Of a stretch of 64,000 bases of DNA, positions 44,745-52,850 are shown in pieces. The stretch covers positions 1 to 64,000 of the forward strand of contig JAFTVX010000011.1 of assembly GCA_017465575.1 (NCBI GenBank). The letters are read 5' to 3'. A model generated the notes under the pieces. The model saw only the letters and a program-made list of their open reading frames with translations, had not been told where the DNA came from and ran no database searches. The position numbers were made by a program, and so were the translations under genes. Source of the stretch: Alistipes sp. Lineage in GTDB: Bacteria > Bacteroidota > Bacteroidia > Bacteroidales > Rikenellaceae. Position 1 is the first letter of the stretch, and each line of letters begins with the position of its first letter.

Positions 44745-45362
44745 TTGGCAGGACAATTTCCATTCCGCCCGCGTCCTCAGGCGACGCCGGGGAATAACCA
44801 GCAGCAAAACAATCAGCAGAGAGATCCTCGCGGTCGTCGCCCGCAGCAGGAGAATCCCAATCGCATCAACGACGAGATTACAGCACCCACCGTGCGTGTT
44901 GTAGGCGAGAATGTTGAGCCCAACCTCGTGTTGCCCATCAAGGAGGCTATACGCCTTGCTGATGAGATGGAACTCGACCTTATTGAGATCTCTCCCAAGG
45001 CCGATCCTCCGGTATGCCGCATCGCCGACTACCAGAAGTTCCTCTACCAGCAGAAGAAGAAGGCCAAGGAGATCAAGGCAAAGCAGGTAAAGGTTGTTGT
45101 CAAGGAGATTCGTTTTGGTCCGCAGACCGACGACCACGACTACAACTTCAAGCTTAAGCACGCCGAGAACTTCCTCAAGGAGGGTGCAAAGGTTAAGGCC
45201 TATGTATTCTTCCGTGGTCGTTCGATTGTCTTCAAGGAGCAGGGCGAGATTCTGCTGTTGCGCTTTGCCAACGACTTGGAGGAGTTGGCTCGTGTGGAGC
45301 TGATGCCTAAGCTCGATGGCAAGAAGATGAATATGATTCTTGCACCTAAGTCCAAGAAGTAA
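44745..45362 (+). CDS. infC: Translation initiation factor IF-3, with a TTG start
   Basis: 205 residues: a Gln/Asn/Arg-rich N-terminal extension (about 1-38, [15 protein letters not shown]), IF3-N ([19 protein letters not shown]...[14 protein letters not shown]) and IF3-C ([26 protein letters not shown]). The frame is closed by a TAA at 44730-44732 and has no ATG before residue ~73. TTG at 44745 is the only usual initiation codon that gives the complete protein. Rare infC start codons allow IF-3 to repress its own synthesis in E. coli; the same logic may hold here. The usual rpmI-rplT do not follow. Confidence 0.93.
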   Translation: MAGQFPFRPRPQATPGNNQQQNNQQRDPRGRRPQQENPNRINDEITAPTVRVVGENVEPNLVLPIKEAIRLADEMELDLIEISPKADPPVCRIADYQKFLYQQKKKAKEIKAKQVKVVVKEIRFGPQTDDHDYNFKLKHAENFLKEGAKVKAYVFFRGRSIVFKEQGEILLLRFANDLEELARVELMPKLDGKKMNMILAPKSKK

Positions 45363-45397
45363 TTTCTTGTGATAAGGGGTCATTCTCGACCCATCCC

Positions 45398-45450
45398 AAA
45401 AATGCCGTCAATGAGCAGTACGCCAAGTACAGCCCATCGTCGGCGTTTTT
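45398..45450. terminator. Bidirectional terminator after infC (shared apical stem, copy 4)
   Basis: GCCGTCAATGAGCAGTAC (45404-45421) pairs with GTACAGCCCATCGTCGGC (45427-45444), with GTTTTT to the right and AAAAA to the left. It is nested in a wider inverted repeat, CTTGTGATAAGGGGT (45367-45381) with ACCCCTTCTGACAAG (45468-45482). Confidence 0.85.
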
Positions 45451-45467
45451 ACGATAGGCCAAGCCTA

Positions 45468-45770
45468 ACCCCTTCTGACAAGAAATTGGCGGAGTGCTGA
45501 CTGGGAACTGGGGCAATCTCTTTATCGAGGCCACATCTCACGACTTTTGACAAGAAGTTGGGCAGACAACCCATTCGCCATTTTTCGTGTCAGCGCCACA
45601 TTAGCACCACTCTGACAAGAAATTGGCGGAGTGCTGGCTGGAAGGTGTTTTGTTAGGGAATTTAATGAGTTTAGTGAGTATAGAGAGTTTAAGATAAATA
45701 TTGGTAGCGCTCTCCTTAATTTCCCTAAATTCCCTAATCTCACTAAATTCCCTATCTGACTGCGCCTCTT
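45468..45770. repeat. Cluster of three CAGCACTCC..TTCTTGTCAGA elements and composite repeats
   Basis: Minus-strand units of the form CCAGYCAGCACTCCGCC + AATTTCTTGTCAG occur at about 45475-45512 and 45612-45645. A truncated one (CAACTTCTTGTCAAAAGTCG) lies at about 45538-45560. The same unit appears once each at 7491 and 13667. An inverted GAATTTAATGAGTTTAGTG / CACTAAATTCCC word set follows (45657-45752). No gene is present between infC and the lipocalin. Confidence 0.7.
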
Positions 45771-45853
45771 TCATCTTTGCTCTTTGAACTTTGCTCTCTC
45801 TTTACTCCCTCCGTGGCACCAAATATGCACTCCGCAATCGAAAACCAACGATT

Positions 45854-46369
45854 ATGAAAAAGGGATATCTTTTGACTCTCGTGGCGATGGTTGTTGCCAT
45901 AGGGTGTAAGGCGCAGGATGAGATGATTGATAGGCGCACGGTAACGGATTTTGACCTTAAACGCTATATGGGGCGATGGTATGAGCTTGCACGCTTCGAC
46001 CACCGCTTCGAGCGCAATATGGTGCAGTGCGAGGCATTCTACACCCTCCACCCCGACGGCAAGGTCGAGGTGCGCAACACGGGTCTCGACACCACCACGG
46101 GCAAGCCCCACACCTCGATAGGCAAGGCAAAGGCGGGCAAGCATACGGGGCAGCTGCGTGTATCGTTCTTCCTATTCTTCTACTCCGACTACAACATCCT
46201 CGCCCTTGGCGACAACTACGAATGGGCACTTGTGGGTAGCCACTCGCCAAACTATCTTTGGATACTCTCTCGCACACCCACATTGCCACAAACAACACTC
46301 GACCATATACTCAATATCGCCCGACACAGAGGATATGACACAACGAAGTTAATATGGGTAGAGCAGTGA
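45854..46369 (+). CDS. Bacterial lipocalin (Blc-like lipoprotein)
   Basis: A 171-residue protein with signal and lipobox VVAIGC (Cys18). It has the lipocalin signature GRWYELARFDHRFERN and the later strands ALVGSHSPNYLWILSRTP that end the beta barrel. Homologues bind fatty acids or lysophospholipids at the outer membrane. The start is the ATG at 45854 beginning MKKGYLL; an upstream TTG lies in repeat sequence. It occupies the place where ribosomal protein genes usually follow infC. Confidence 0.92.
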   Translation: MKKGYLLTLVAMVVAIGCKAQDEMIDRRTVTDFDLKRYMGRWYELARFDHRFERNMVQCEAFYTLHPDGKVEVRNTGLDTTTGKPHTSIGKAKAGKHTGQLRVSFFLFFYSDYNILALGDNYEWALVGSHSPNYLWILSRTPTLPQTTLDHILNIARHRGYDTTKLIWVEQ

Positions 46370-46374
46370 TATGG

Positions 46375-46605
46375 TTATTAGTTTTTAGTTGTTAGTTTTT
46401 AGAAAACTTCCGCTGAAAAAGCATTTTAACCCATTTTAACTCATCGTAACTCATTTTAACTCATTAGTGAGCAGAGAGAATTTTAAGACGATAGGACAAT
46501 AAGACGAAAAGACGATAGGAGAAATTTATCCTAATGGTCTTAAAGTCTTAAGGTCTTAAGGTCTTAACTCTAACAACTAACAACTATCAACTAACAACTA
46601 ACAAT
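46375..46605. repeat. Composite intergenic repeat region after the lipocalin gene
   Basis: TTAGTTTTTAGTTGTTAG words, reverse-oriented CTTCCGCTGAAAAAGCATTTTAACCC (46407-46432), TAACTCATCGTAACTC words, then TTAAGACGATAGGACAATAAG...CCTAATGGTCTTAAAG (46490-46565) and CTAACAACTAACAAC. This is the same module set as at 41.1 kb, in the reverse order. Confidence 0.75.
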
Positions 46606-46620
46606 GTTCAATAAACGAAA

Positions 46621-46645
46621 AGGGCCGACCGCAATGGTCAGCCCT
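46621..46645 (-). terminator. Terminator of the sdhCAB operon
   Basis: AGGGCCGACC (46621-46630) pairs with GGTCAGCCCT (46636-46645), followed on the minus strand by TTTTCGTTT. Confidence 0.8.
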
Positions 46646-46668
46646 CTCTTTGATTATTGCTTTATCGC

Positions 46669-47412
46669 TTAGTCCTGGAGCTTCGCAGCCAAGAACTCGC
46701 GGTTAAGGCGAGCGATGTGTGCGATAGAGATTGACTTGGGGCACTGTGCCTGGCAAGCGCCAGTGTTGGTACAGTTACCGAAGCCGAGCTCGTCCATCTT
46801 TGCAACCATAGCCTTTGCACGGCGTGCGCCCTCGACCTTACCCTGAGGCAACTTAGCAAGTGACGATACGCGAGCAGCAACGAACAACATTGCAGAGCCA
46901 TTCTTACAAGTAGCGGCACAAGCACCACAACCTACGCAAGCAGCTGCATCCATTGACTCGTCGGCATCCTTCTTAGGAATAGGAATAGCGTTACCATCGG
47001 GTACAGAGTTGGTACGAACCGAGATAAAACCACCAGCCTGCAAAATCTTATCGTAAGCACCACGGTCTACAACGAGGTCGCGGATTACGGGGAAGGCAGC
47101 CGAGCGCCAAGGCTCGATAGTGATGGTTGAGCCATCCTTGAACTTACGCATATACATCTGGCAAGTGGTTACGGCCTGTGAAGGACCGTGAGCGTGGCCA
47201 TTGATGTGCATAGAACACATACCGCAGATACCCTCGCGGCAGTCGTGGTCGAAAGCAACGGGCTCCTTACCCTCGTGGATAAGGTTGTTGTTCAGGATGT
47301 CCATCATCTCGAGGAACGAGGTGTCCGCCGAGATATCCGTTACCTTATAGGTCTCGAAAGCACCCTGTGACTTAGCGTCTCTTTGACGCCATATCTTTAA
47401 TGTAAAATTCAT
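46669..47412 (-). CDS. sdhB: Succinate dehydrogenase/fumarate reductase iron-sulfur subunit
   Basis: 247 residues. [2Fe-2S] ligands lie in CREGICGMC with a further Cys in [10 protein letters not shown]. Two cluster groups follow, [11 protein letters not shown] and [15 protein letters not shown]. It passes electrons between the flavoprotein and the di-heme membrane subunit. With menaquinone made by the futalosine route in this organism, the complex most likely reduces fumarate during fermentation. Last gene of the operon. Confidence 0.96.
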   Translation of the reverse strand: MNFTLKIWRQRDAKSQGAFETYKVTDISADTSFLEMMDILNNNLIHEGKEPVAFDHDCREGICGMCSMHINGHAHGPSQAVTTCQMYMRKFKDGSTITIEPWRSAAFPVIRDLVVDRGAYDKILQAGGFISVRTNSVPDGNAIPIPKKDADESMDAAACVGCGACAATCKNGSAMLFVAARVSSLAKLPQGKVEGARRAKAMVAKMDELGFGNCTNTGACQAQCPKSISIAHIARLNREFLAAKLQD

Positions 47413-47447
47413 AATTTCAGTTTTATTAAAGTGTTACGCCAAAAAGT

Positions 47448-49394
47448 TTAGTCCTTATAGTTACGCTGTGCGCGGTGTACAAACTCGTACTCCAAAGGCT
47501 CGATAGTCATCTCGGGAACCTCGTCGATGCCCTTGTACTCCCAAACCGCAGCATAAGCGAACTTGTCGTCGTGACGCAATGCCTCGCCATCCTCGGTCTG
47601 GTGCTCAGAACGGAAGTGACCACCGCAAGACTCCTCACGGTTCAAGGCGTCGCGTGCCATAAGCTCGCCGAGCTCCAAGAAGTCCTCCAAACGGAGTGCC
47701 TTCTCCAACTCAACATTGAACGAATTGTTGTCGCCAACAAGCTTCAAATCCTTGTAGAACTCCTTGCGAAGTGCCTGAATCTCAACGATAGCCTTCTCCA
47801 AAGACTCCTTGGTACGAGCCATACCTACATTGTCCCACATGATAAGACCCAAACGCTTGTGGATATCGTCAACAGACTGGTTACCCTTGATAGCGAACAA
47901 GCGCTCGATACGAGCACGAACACCTGCCTCAGCCTCGTCGAAGGCCTTAGTTGTGGTGTCAATCTTGGGAGCCTGAATCTTCTTAGCGAGGTAGTCGCCG
48001 ATGGTGTAGGGCAATACGAAGTAACCGTCAGCCAAGCCCTGCATAAGAGCCGAAGCACCAAGGCGGTTAGCACCGTGGTCAGAGAAGTTAGCCTCACCGA
48101 TAGCGTACAAGCCAGGGATAGTGGTCATAAGGTTGTAGTCTACCCAGATACCACCCATTGTGTAGTGTACAGCGGGGAAGATCTGCATGGGCTGCTCGTA
48201 GGGGTTAACATCGGTAATCTCCTCGTACATATCGAAGAGGTTGCCATAACGCTGCTTGATAGTCTCCTTACCCAAACGCTCGATAGCGGTCTTGAAGTCG
48301 AGGAATACTGCCAAACCAGTCTCGTTTACGCCGAAACCAGCGTCGCAACGCTCCTTAGCTGCACGCGATGCAACATCACGGGGAACAAGGTTACCGAATG
48401 CGGGATAACGACGCTCCAAGTAGTAGTCGCGGTCCTCCTCGGCGATGTCCGAAGGAAGCTTTGCGCCCTTGCGGATAGCCTCGACATCCTCCATCTTCTT
48501 GGGAACCCAGATACGACCATCGTTACGCAACGACTCCGACATAAGAGTCAACTTCGACTGCTGTGTGCCGTGTACGGGGATACATGTGGGGTGAATCTGA
48601 GTGAAGCAGGGGTTAGCAAAACCTGCACCCTTGCGGTAGCACTGGAATGCTGCCGAGCCGTTAGATGCCATAGCGTTGGTAGAGAGGAAGAATACATTAC
48701 CATAACCACCAGTAGCGATAACCACAGCGTGTGCACCGTGGCGCTCAATCTCACCAGTTACGAGGTTACGAGCGATGATACCGCAAGCCTCGCCATTCTC
48801 GATAACGATATCCAACATCTCGTGACGGGGATATGACTTAACAGAGCCTGCTGCAATCTCCTTGTTCAAAACAGAGTAAGCGCCGAGCAAGAGCTGCTGA
48901 CCGGTCTGACCACGAGCATAGAAGGTACGCGATACCTGAGCACCACCGAATGAACGGTTAGCCAACAAACCGCCGTACTCACGAGCGAAAGGTACACCCT
49001 GAGCTACGCACTGGTCGATGATGAGGTTCGATACCTCAGCCAAACGGTAGACATTAGCCTCACGAGCACGATAGTCACCACCCTTAATGGTATCGTAGAA
49101 GAGGCGGTAGATAGAGTCGTTATCGTTCTGATAGTTCTTTGCAGCGTTGATACCACCCTGTGCAGCGATAGAGTGAGCACGACGAGGTGAGTCAGAGATG
49201 CAGAAAATCTTCACATTGTAGCCAAGCTCACCGAGTGAAGCAGCTGCAGAAGCGCCACCAAGACCAGTGCCGACAACGATGATATCCAACTTACGCTTAT
49301 TTGCGGGGCTCACGACCTTAATGGCAGCCTTATGGTTGCTCCACTTCTCAGCCAATGGACCTGCCGGTGTTTTAGCATCTAATTTATAAGCCAT
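47448..49394 (-). CDS. sdhA: Succinate dehydrogenase/fumarate reductase flavoprotein subunit
   Basis: 648 residues. The N-terminal FAD-binding [20 protein letters not shown] is followed by [18 protein letters not shown] with the flavin-linked His. The catalytic segment includes [12 protein letters not shown] and, later, [23 protein letters not shown]. The length and [18 protein letters not shown] motif fit the type B (Bacillus/Wolinella-like) enzymes that use menaquinone. It lies between sdhC and sdhB in the order C-A-B. Confidence 0.97.
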   Translation of the reverse strand: MAYKLDAKTPAGPLAEKWSNHKAAIKVVSPANKRKLDIIVVGTGLGGASAAASLGELGYNVKIFCISDSPRRAHSIAAQGGINAAKNYQNDNDSIYRLFYDTIKGGDYRAREANVYRLAEVSNLIIDQCVAQGVPFAREYGGLLANRSFGGAQVSRTFYARGQTGQQLLLGAYSVLNKEIAAGSVKSYPRHEMLDIVIENGEACGIIARNLVTGEIERHGAHAVVIATGGYGNVFFLSTNAMASNGSAAFQCYRKGAGFANPCFTQIHPTCIPVHGTQQSKLTLMSESLRNDGRIWVPKKMEDVEAIRKGAKLPSDIAEEDRDYYLERRYPAFGNLVPRDVASRAAKERCDAGFGVNETGLAVFLDFKTAIERLGKETIKQRYGNLFDMYEEITDVNPYEQPMQIFPAVHYTMGGIWVDYNLMTTIPGLYAIGEANFSDHGANRLGASALMQGLADGYFVLPYTIGDYLAKKIQAPKIDTTTKAFDEAEAGVRARIERLFAIKGNQSVDDIHKRLGLIMWDNVGMARTKESLEKAIVEIQALRKEFYKDLKLVGDNNSFNVELEKALRLEDFLELGELMARDALNREESCGGHFRSEHQTEDGEALRHDDKFAYAAVWEYKGIDEVPEMTIEPLEYEFVHRAQRNYKD

Positions 49395-49443
49395 AATATT
49401 TATAGTTTTTATTGTTATCCAAAATTAACTTTTGTCCGACAGA

Positions 49444-50160
49444 TTATGCAAGCATTGACTCGATAAGCTGGGGAGTGCTAACGAAGTAGCAGTAAACAGC
49501 TACGACAGCGAAGCCGAGGAAGATGAGTGTAGCAACGATGTTTGCCAAGCACTTGAGGCGGGGATACCAGGTGTCGTTAGCGAAACCTACGGTCTGGAAC
49601 ATCGACCATACGCCGTGAGTGAGGTGGAACCACAAAGCTGCGAACCATACGAGGTAGAGAACTACATTGATGGGGTTCGAGAAGGTAATCATCATCAAGG
49701 CAGCACCATTTGTGGGAGCTACATTGTAGTCGGCAACAAGCGAGTTGTGCATACCCATAATCTCAACCAACTGCATCTTCGACCAGAAGTGTACGAGGTG
49801 CAAGCAAAGACCGAGGATAACGATAACGCCGAGCACGAGCATATTCTTAGAAGCCCAAGAAACACCCTTCTCCTGAACGGTTACAGCGTAGCGCTGCTTA
49901 CCGCGAGCACGGTAGTTGTCGATAGTGAGGATGAAGGCGTAGATGAAGTGAACAGCAACGCCAGCAGCCAAAATTACAGTACCTGCGAGTGCGTACCAGT
50001 TGGCACCGAGGAACTCGCAGATTGCGTTGTAAGCCTCCCAGCTAAAGAGCATGGTGAGGTTCATTGCCATGTGGAAAAGAATAAAGAGCACAAGGAAGCA
50101 ACCCGAGATGCTCATAACCAACTTCTTTCCCAATGATGAATTAGTAAGGAAACAGCTCAT
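49444..50160 (-). CDS. sdhC: Succinate dehydrogenase/fumarate reductase cytochrome b subunit (type B)
   Basis: A 238-residue membrane protein with five hydrophobic helices and several histidines placed to bind two hemes (LFHMAMNL, AVHFIYAFIL, LHLVHFWSK, LWFHLTHGVWS). It anchors SdhAB and exchanges electrons with menaquinone. First gene of the operon; promoter at 50279. Confidence 0.95.
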   Translation of the reverse strand: MSCFLTNSSLGKKLVMSISGCFLVLFILFHMAMNLTMLFSWEAYNAICEFLGANWYALAGTVILAAGVAVHFIYAFILTIDNYRARGKQRYAVTVQEKGVSWASKNMLVLGVIVILGLCLHLVHFWSKMQLVEIMGMHNSLVADYNVAPTNGAALMMITFSNPINVVLYLVWFAALWFHLTHGVWSMFQTVGFANDTWYPRLKCLANIVATLIFLGFAVVAVYCYFVSTPQLIESMLA

Positions 50161-50278
50161 AGTGTAAAAAAATTAAGTTATATTTGTAAATAGTTTTGTT
50201 TGCGTTAGTCCCACTTCGAGCGCACCTATCCTTAGCAAGATGGGCGCCACCATGCATAAAACACGGCATAAAGCTATG

Positions 50279-50305
50279 CAAAGTTAGCAAATCTTTGTAA
50301 CTTTG
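50279..50305. promoter_or_regulatory. Back-to-back -7 elements of sdhC and the folate cyclo-ligase gene
   Basis: Minus strand TAACTTTG (50279-50286, with an ATTG-type -33 at 50306-50309) and plus strand TAACTTTG (50298-50305). The two form a perfect inverted repeat, GCAAAGTTA / TAACTTTGC. The plus-strand promoter lacks a clear -33. Confidence 0.55.
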
Positions 50306-50355
50306 CAATAGCGAAACGCCCTTTTTACTATGTAAAAGTGGAAAAAATTTGGATT

Positions 50356-50889
50356 ATGATGGAAAAACAAGATATTCGTCGCGAGGTGCGACAGCGAATT
50401 AAGGCTCTAAGCCCCGAGGAGCGCTTGGCCGAGGCACGCTCAATATTCGATAAGGTCGAGGCTCTTGACCGCTTCTGTGAGGCGGAGTGTGTGGCGGTGT
50501 TTGTCGCCATGCCCGACGAGGTGCCTACGAAGGAGACCCTGAAGCGTTGGCTCGCAATGGGCAAGCGTGTTGTTGTGCCGCGTGTCGAGGGCGATATTAT
50601 GCGCTTCTACGACTACTCGCCCGAGCGCATCGTGGTGGGTGCCTACGGCATCGAGGAGCCTGTGGGTGATGATGAGGTCGAGCCCTCGGCCATAGACCTA
50701 ATTATCGTCCCCGCGCGCGCCTTCACGCTTGCGGGCGCACGCCTTGGCCGTGGCGGTGGCTTCTACGATAAATATATGTCGCTCGATAACTTCCGCGCCT
50801 ACAAGGTGGGCGTAGCATTTAGCTGTCAGATATTCGACGAACTACCCACCGACAAGCACGATATCTTGGTGGACAGAGTGGTTTTTTGA
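50356..50889 (+). CDS. 5-formyltetrahydrofolate cyclo-ligase
   Basis: A 177-residue enzyme that turns 5-formyl-THF into methenyl-THF. Motifs: RREVRQRIKALSPEERLAEA, YGIEEP, and the ATP/substrate loop LIIVPARAFTLAGARLGRGGGFYDKY. The ATG at 50356 (or 50359) is chosen over a GTG at 50338. Divergent from sdhC. Confidence 0.92.
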   Translation: MMEKQDIRREVRQRIKALSPEERLAEARSIFDKVEALDRFCEAECVAVFVAMPDEVPTKETLKRWLAMGKRVVVPRVEGDIMRFYDYSPERIVVGAYGIEEPVGDDEVEPSAIDLIIVPARAFTLAGARLGRGGGFYDKYMSLDNFRAYKVGVAFSCQIFDELPTDKHDILVDRVVF

Positions 50890-50894
50890 GAGAG

Positions 50895-51055
50895 CAAAGA
50901 GAGGGTACAGAGAGAAAACAGAGAGAGGGCAGAGAGAAATCAGAGAGAAATCAGAGAAAATGCGGATAACGCAATCAGCCCTCTCTGAAATCTCCCTGAA
51001 CCCTCTCTGAAATCTCCCTGAACCCTCCCTGAAAAACTCCCTAACAACTAAAAAC
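50895..51055. repeat. Inverted word-repeat region (CAGAGAG / CTCTCTG)
   Basis: The left half repeats GAGAGAAATCAGAGAG and AGAGGG words. The right half repeats CTCTCTGAAATCTCCCTG and CCCTCTCTGAAATC words. Together they can form a long imperfect hairpin around GCGGATAACGCAATC. The same words appear near 12.4 kb. Confidence 0.7.
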
Positions 51056-51059
51056 TAAA

Positions 51060-51086
51060 CAAGGGCAAGCATAACGCTCGCCCTTG
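51060..51086 (-). terminator. Terminator of the 51-kb BACON lipoprotein gene
   Basis: CAAGGGCAAGC (51060-51070) pairs with GCTCGCCCTTG (51076-51086) around ATAAC, followed on the minus strand by TTTAGTTTTTAG. Confidence 0.8.
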
Positions 51087-51113
51087 TTGCTCACTATCGA
51101 GGCATTGCCTCGA

Positions 51114-52442
51114 TTAGTCATTTGCCTGGTTTTCGTAGGTGTTAGCCTTACCGCGGAATGTGCCCTTGATGGCGTTGCCGTTATCGTCTCGGCCATCTGC
51201 CGTGAGAACAAAGTCGTCGCCATCCTTCTCAATCTTGATTGTACCTGCGGTGAAGGGCGCTGCCAACGACATATCGAGCTGACCGCTAATGCACTCGGCA
51301 TACCATGCGTGGAGCTGCATAGAGTCATCACGCAAGCGACCAGCGGGGAAGGTGTAGTCCCACGACTCGGCCTTGGGGTCGAGGAGGGTGTACTCGCCAA
51401 CGAAGCCCTCCTTATTCTCGAAACCGCCATTTGCGCGAGGTACCAGGAAGTCGAAGAGGAGGTATACGCCCGAGAAGCCGTTGCGCTGCTCAATCATATG
51501 TACAAACCACACATCGCTCTCCGAGTCGTACCAGTTGCCACGATAGATAGGCATAAGCTCACCACCCGTAACATTGAACTCGATATCCGAGGTGTACTGG
51601 CTAACGGGCGAGATATCGGCAAAGGTAGGCTCGGTATAGTCCTCCATAATGCAGTCGCCGTGGTACTCTACATGGTGTGACTCGCCGTTGAGAAGCACGA
51701 TATCGGCGATGATGCTATCCTCGGTAACGGTAAGAGTACCTGTCTTGTAGGCTACGCTATTGTCCATCTCGCGGTTGTCGTACATATAGCTACAATCCAT
51801 GTAGGCGTCGATAGTGCCAGGCTCGCCAGTACGCTGGTGGTCAAGGGTATAGACACCCACGGGAACACGACGGGGCGACTCGAACGCTGCGCCATGCTCC
51901 GAGTAGATGTCGAAGCGGTACTCGCAAGCGCCATAGGGCACCGAGCCGAGGCTCTCGGGCTGCATATTCGAGAGGATAACGAAGTAGTCGTGGCCACGCG
52001 ACTGCACCTTGCCGTAGTAGGTGCCACCGACATGTGTAGCCTCGAAGCTCTGGTCGTAAGATGTTGTGCCAGCCTGCTTTACCATAACCATAAAGCTATA
52101 ATCGCCCGACCACACCTTGATGGTAGCCTCGCGCGAATCACCAGCGTTGGCTGCCACATTGAAGGTTACCGCCAAGTCGGTGGGGTGTACTGTAATATCC
52201 GAAATCCACTCCACAGCGGTAGCTGCCTCGGGGGTAGGGAACCTCTTTTTGCTACGGGTAGCATCGCCCACATCCTCAAAGTCGTAGGTGATTGTGCCCT
52301 CGCCACCATCGAGGTCAAAGTTCATAACCGACTCCGAGGTGAGCTTGATTTTGAGGTTGTCGTAATTAACCTCGGGGTCGTTAGGCTCACATGCTGTGAA
52401 CACGGCAGCTGCAAGCGCGATAAGTGCAAAAATCTTTTTCAT
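51114..52442 (-). CDS. Surface lipoprotein: BACON-like plus two repeated beta domains
   Basis: A 442-residue protein with a lipobox ending in Cys18 (AAVFTACEPNDPE). BACON-like domain about 27-120 (LTSESVMNFDLDGGEG...AVEWISDI...VAANAGDSRE...VMVKQAG). Array-type domain copy 1 is about 128-275 (GTYYGKVQSRGHDYFVILSN, YRFDIYSE, VPVGVYTLD, GTLTVTED, SHHVEYHG). Copy 2 is about 285-435 (DVWFVHMIEQRN, YLLFDFLVP, AWYAECISG, GNAIKGTFRG). It is a paralogue of the 16.9-24.9 kb array placed 30 kb away, and its leader contains copy 2 of the 193-196 bp element. Confidence 0.83.
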   Translation of the reverse strand: MKKIFALIALAAAVFTACEPNDPEVNYDNLKIKLTSESVMNFDLDGGEGTITYDFEDVGDATRSKKRFPTPEAATAVEWISDITVHPTDLAVTFNVAANAGDSREATIKVWSGDYSFMVMVKQAGTTSYDQSFEATHVGGTYYGKVQSRGHDYFVILSNMQPESLGSVPYGACEYRFDIYSEHGAAFESPRRVPVGVYTLDHQRTGEPGTIDAYMDCSYMYDNREMDNSVAYKTGTLTVTEDSIIADIVLLNGESHHVEYHGDCIMEDYTEPTFADISPVSQYTSDIEFNVTGGELMPIYRGNWYDSESDVWFVHMIEQRNGFSGVYLLFDFLVPRANGGFENKEGFVGEYTLLDPKAESWDYTFPAGRLRDDSMQLHAWYAECISGQLDMSLAAPFTAGTIKIEKDGDDFVLTADGRDDNGNAIKGTFRGKANTYENQAND

Positions 52443-52472
52443 CAGTTTTAGGTATTTTTTTAGTTTATGTCC

Positions 52473-52668
52473 TTAAGGTATGTCTAAAATTAGTAAATAA
52501 GTTATTCACTGTCGGCAGGCTCTATTTCGGTTGCTTTTAGGCTTATTTTGCTATATCACTCATTTTTATTCGGTTACGATGCTCGCATTGCGCCTTCTGA
52601 AGAAACGAGAAATCTCCTCAAAATACTCTTCAAAATCAACTCGACCTAATTTATAGAACCTACCTTAA
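52473..52668. repeat. 196-bp paired-end element, copy 2 (upstream of a BACON lipoprotein)
   Basis: Left end TTAAGGTATGTCTAAAATTAG (52473-52493) and right end CTAATTTATAGAACCTACC + TTAA (52646-52668) are inverse of each other with small differences. The orientation and position relative to the gene are the same as for era. The rest of the 52443-52850 gap is AT-rich; the plus-strand TACTTTTG at 52806-52813 is a likely -7 for the CotH gene. Confidence 0.8.
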
Positions 52669-52850
52669 ATCCGTGGCGCTGTCCACCAACAAACACCTTC
52701 CACAATGCAAATATAAAAGAATAATCGCAACGGCGTACAGAATGATAAAAATAAATTTTTTTATAAATATCTGCTCTATGCAACAAATGTTCAATTTTAT
52801 TTTCTTACTTTTGTAAATCTCAATATTTGAGATACTAAAAGATTAAAAAG

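Noticed and set aside
47475..48836. 453-codon plus-strand open frame opposite sdhA
   Set aside because: Long antisense shadow caused by codon bias; sdhA on the other strand has all family motifs.
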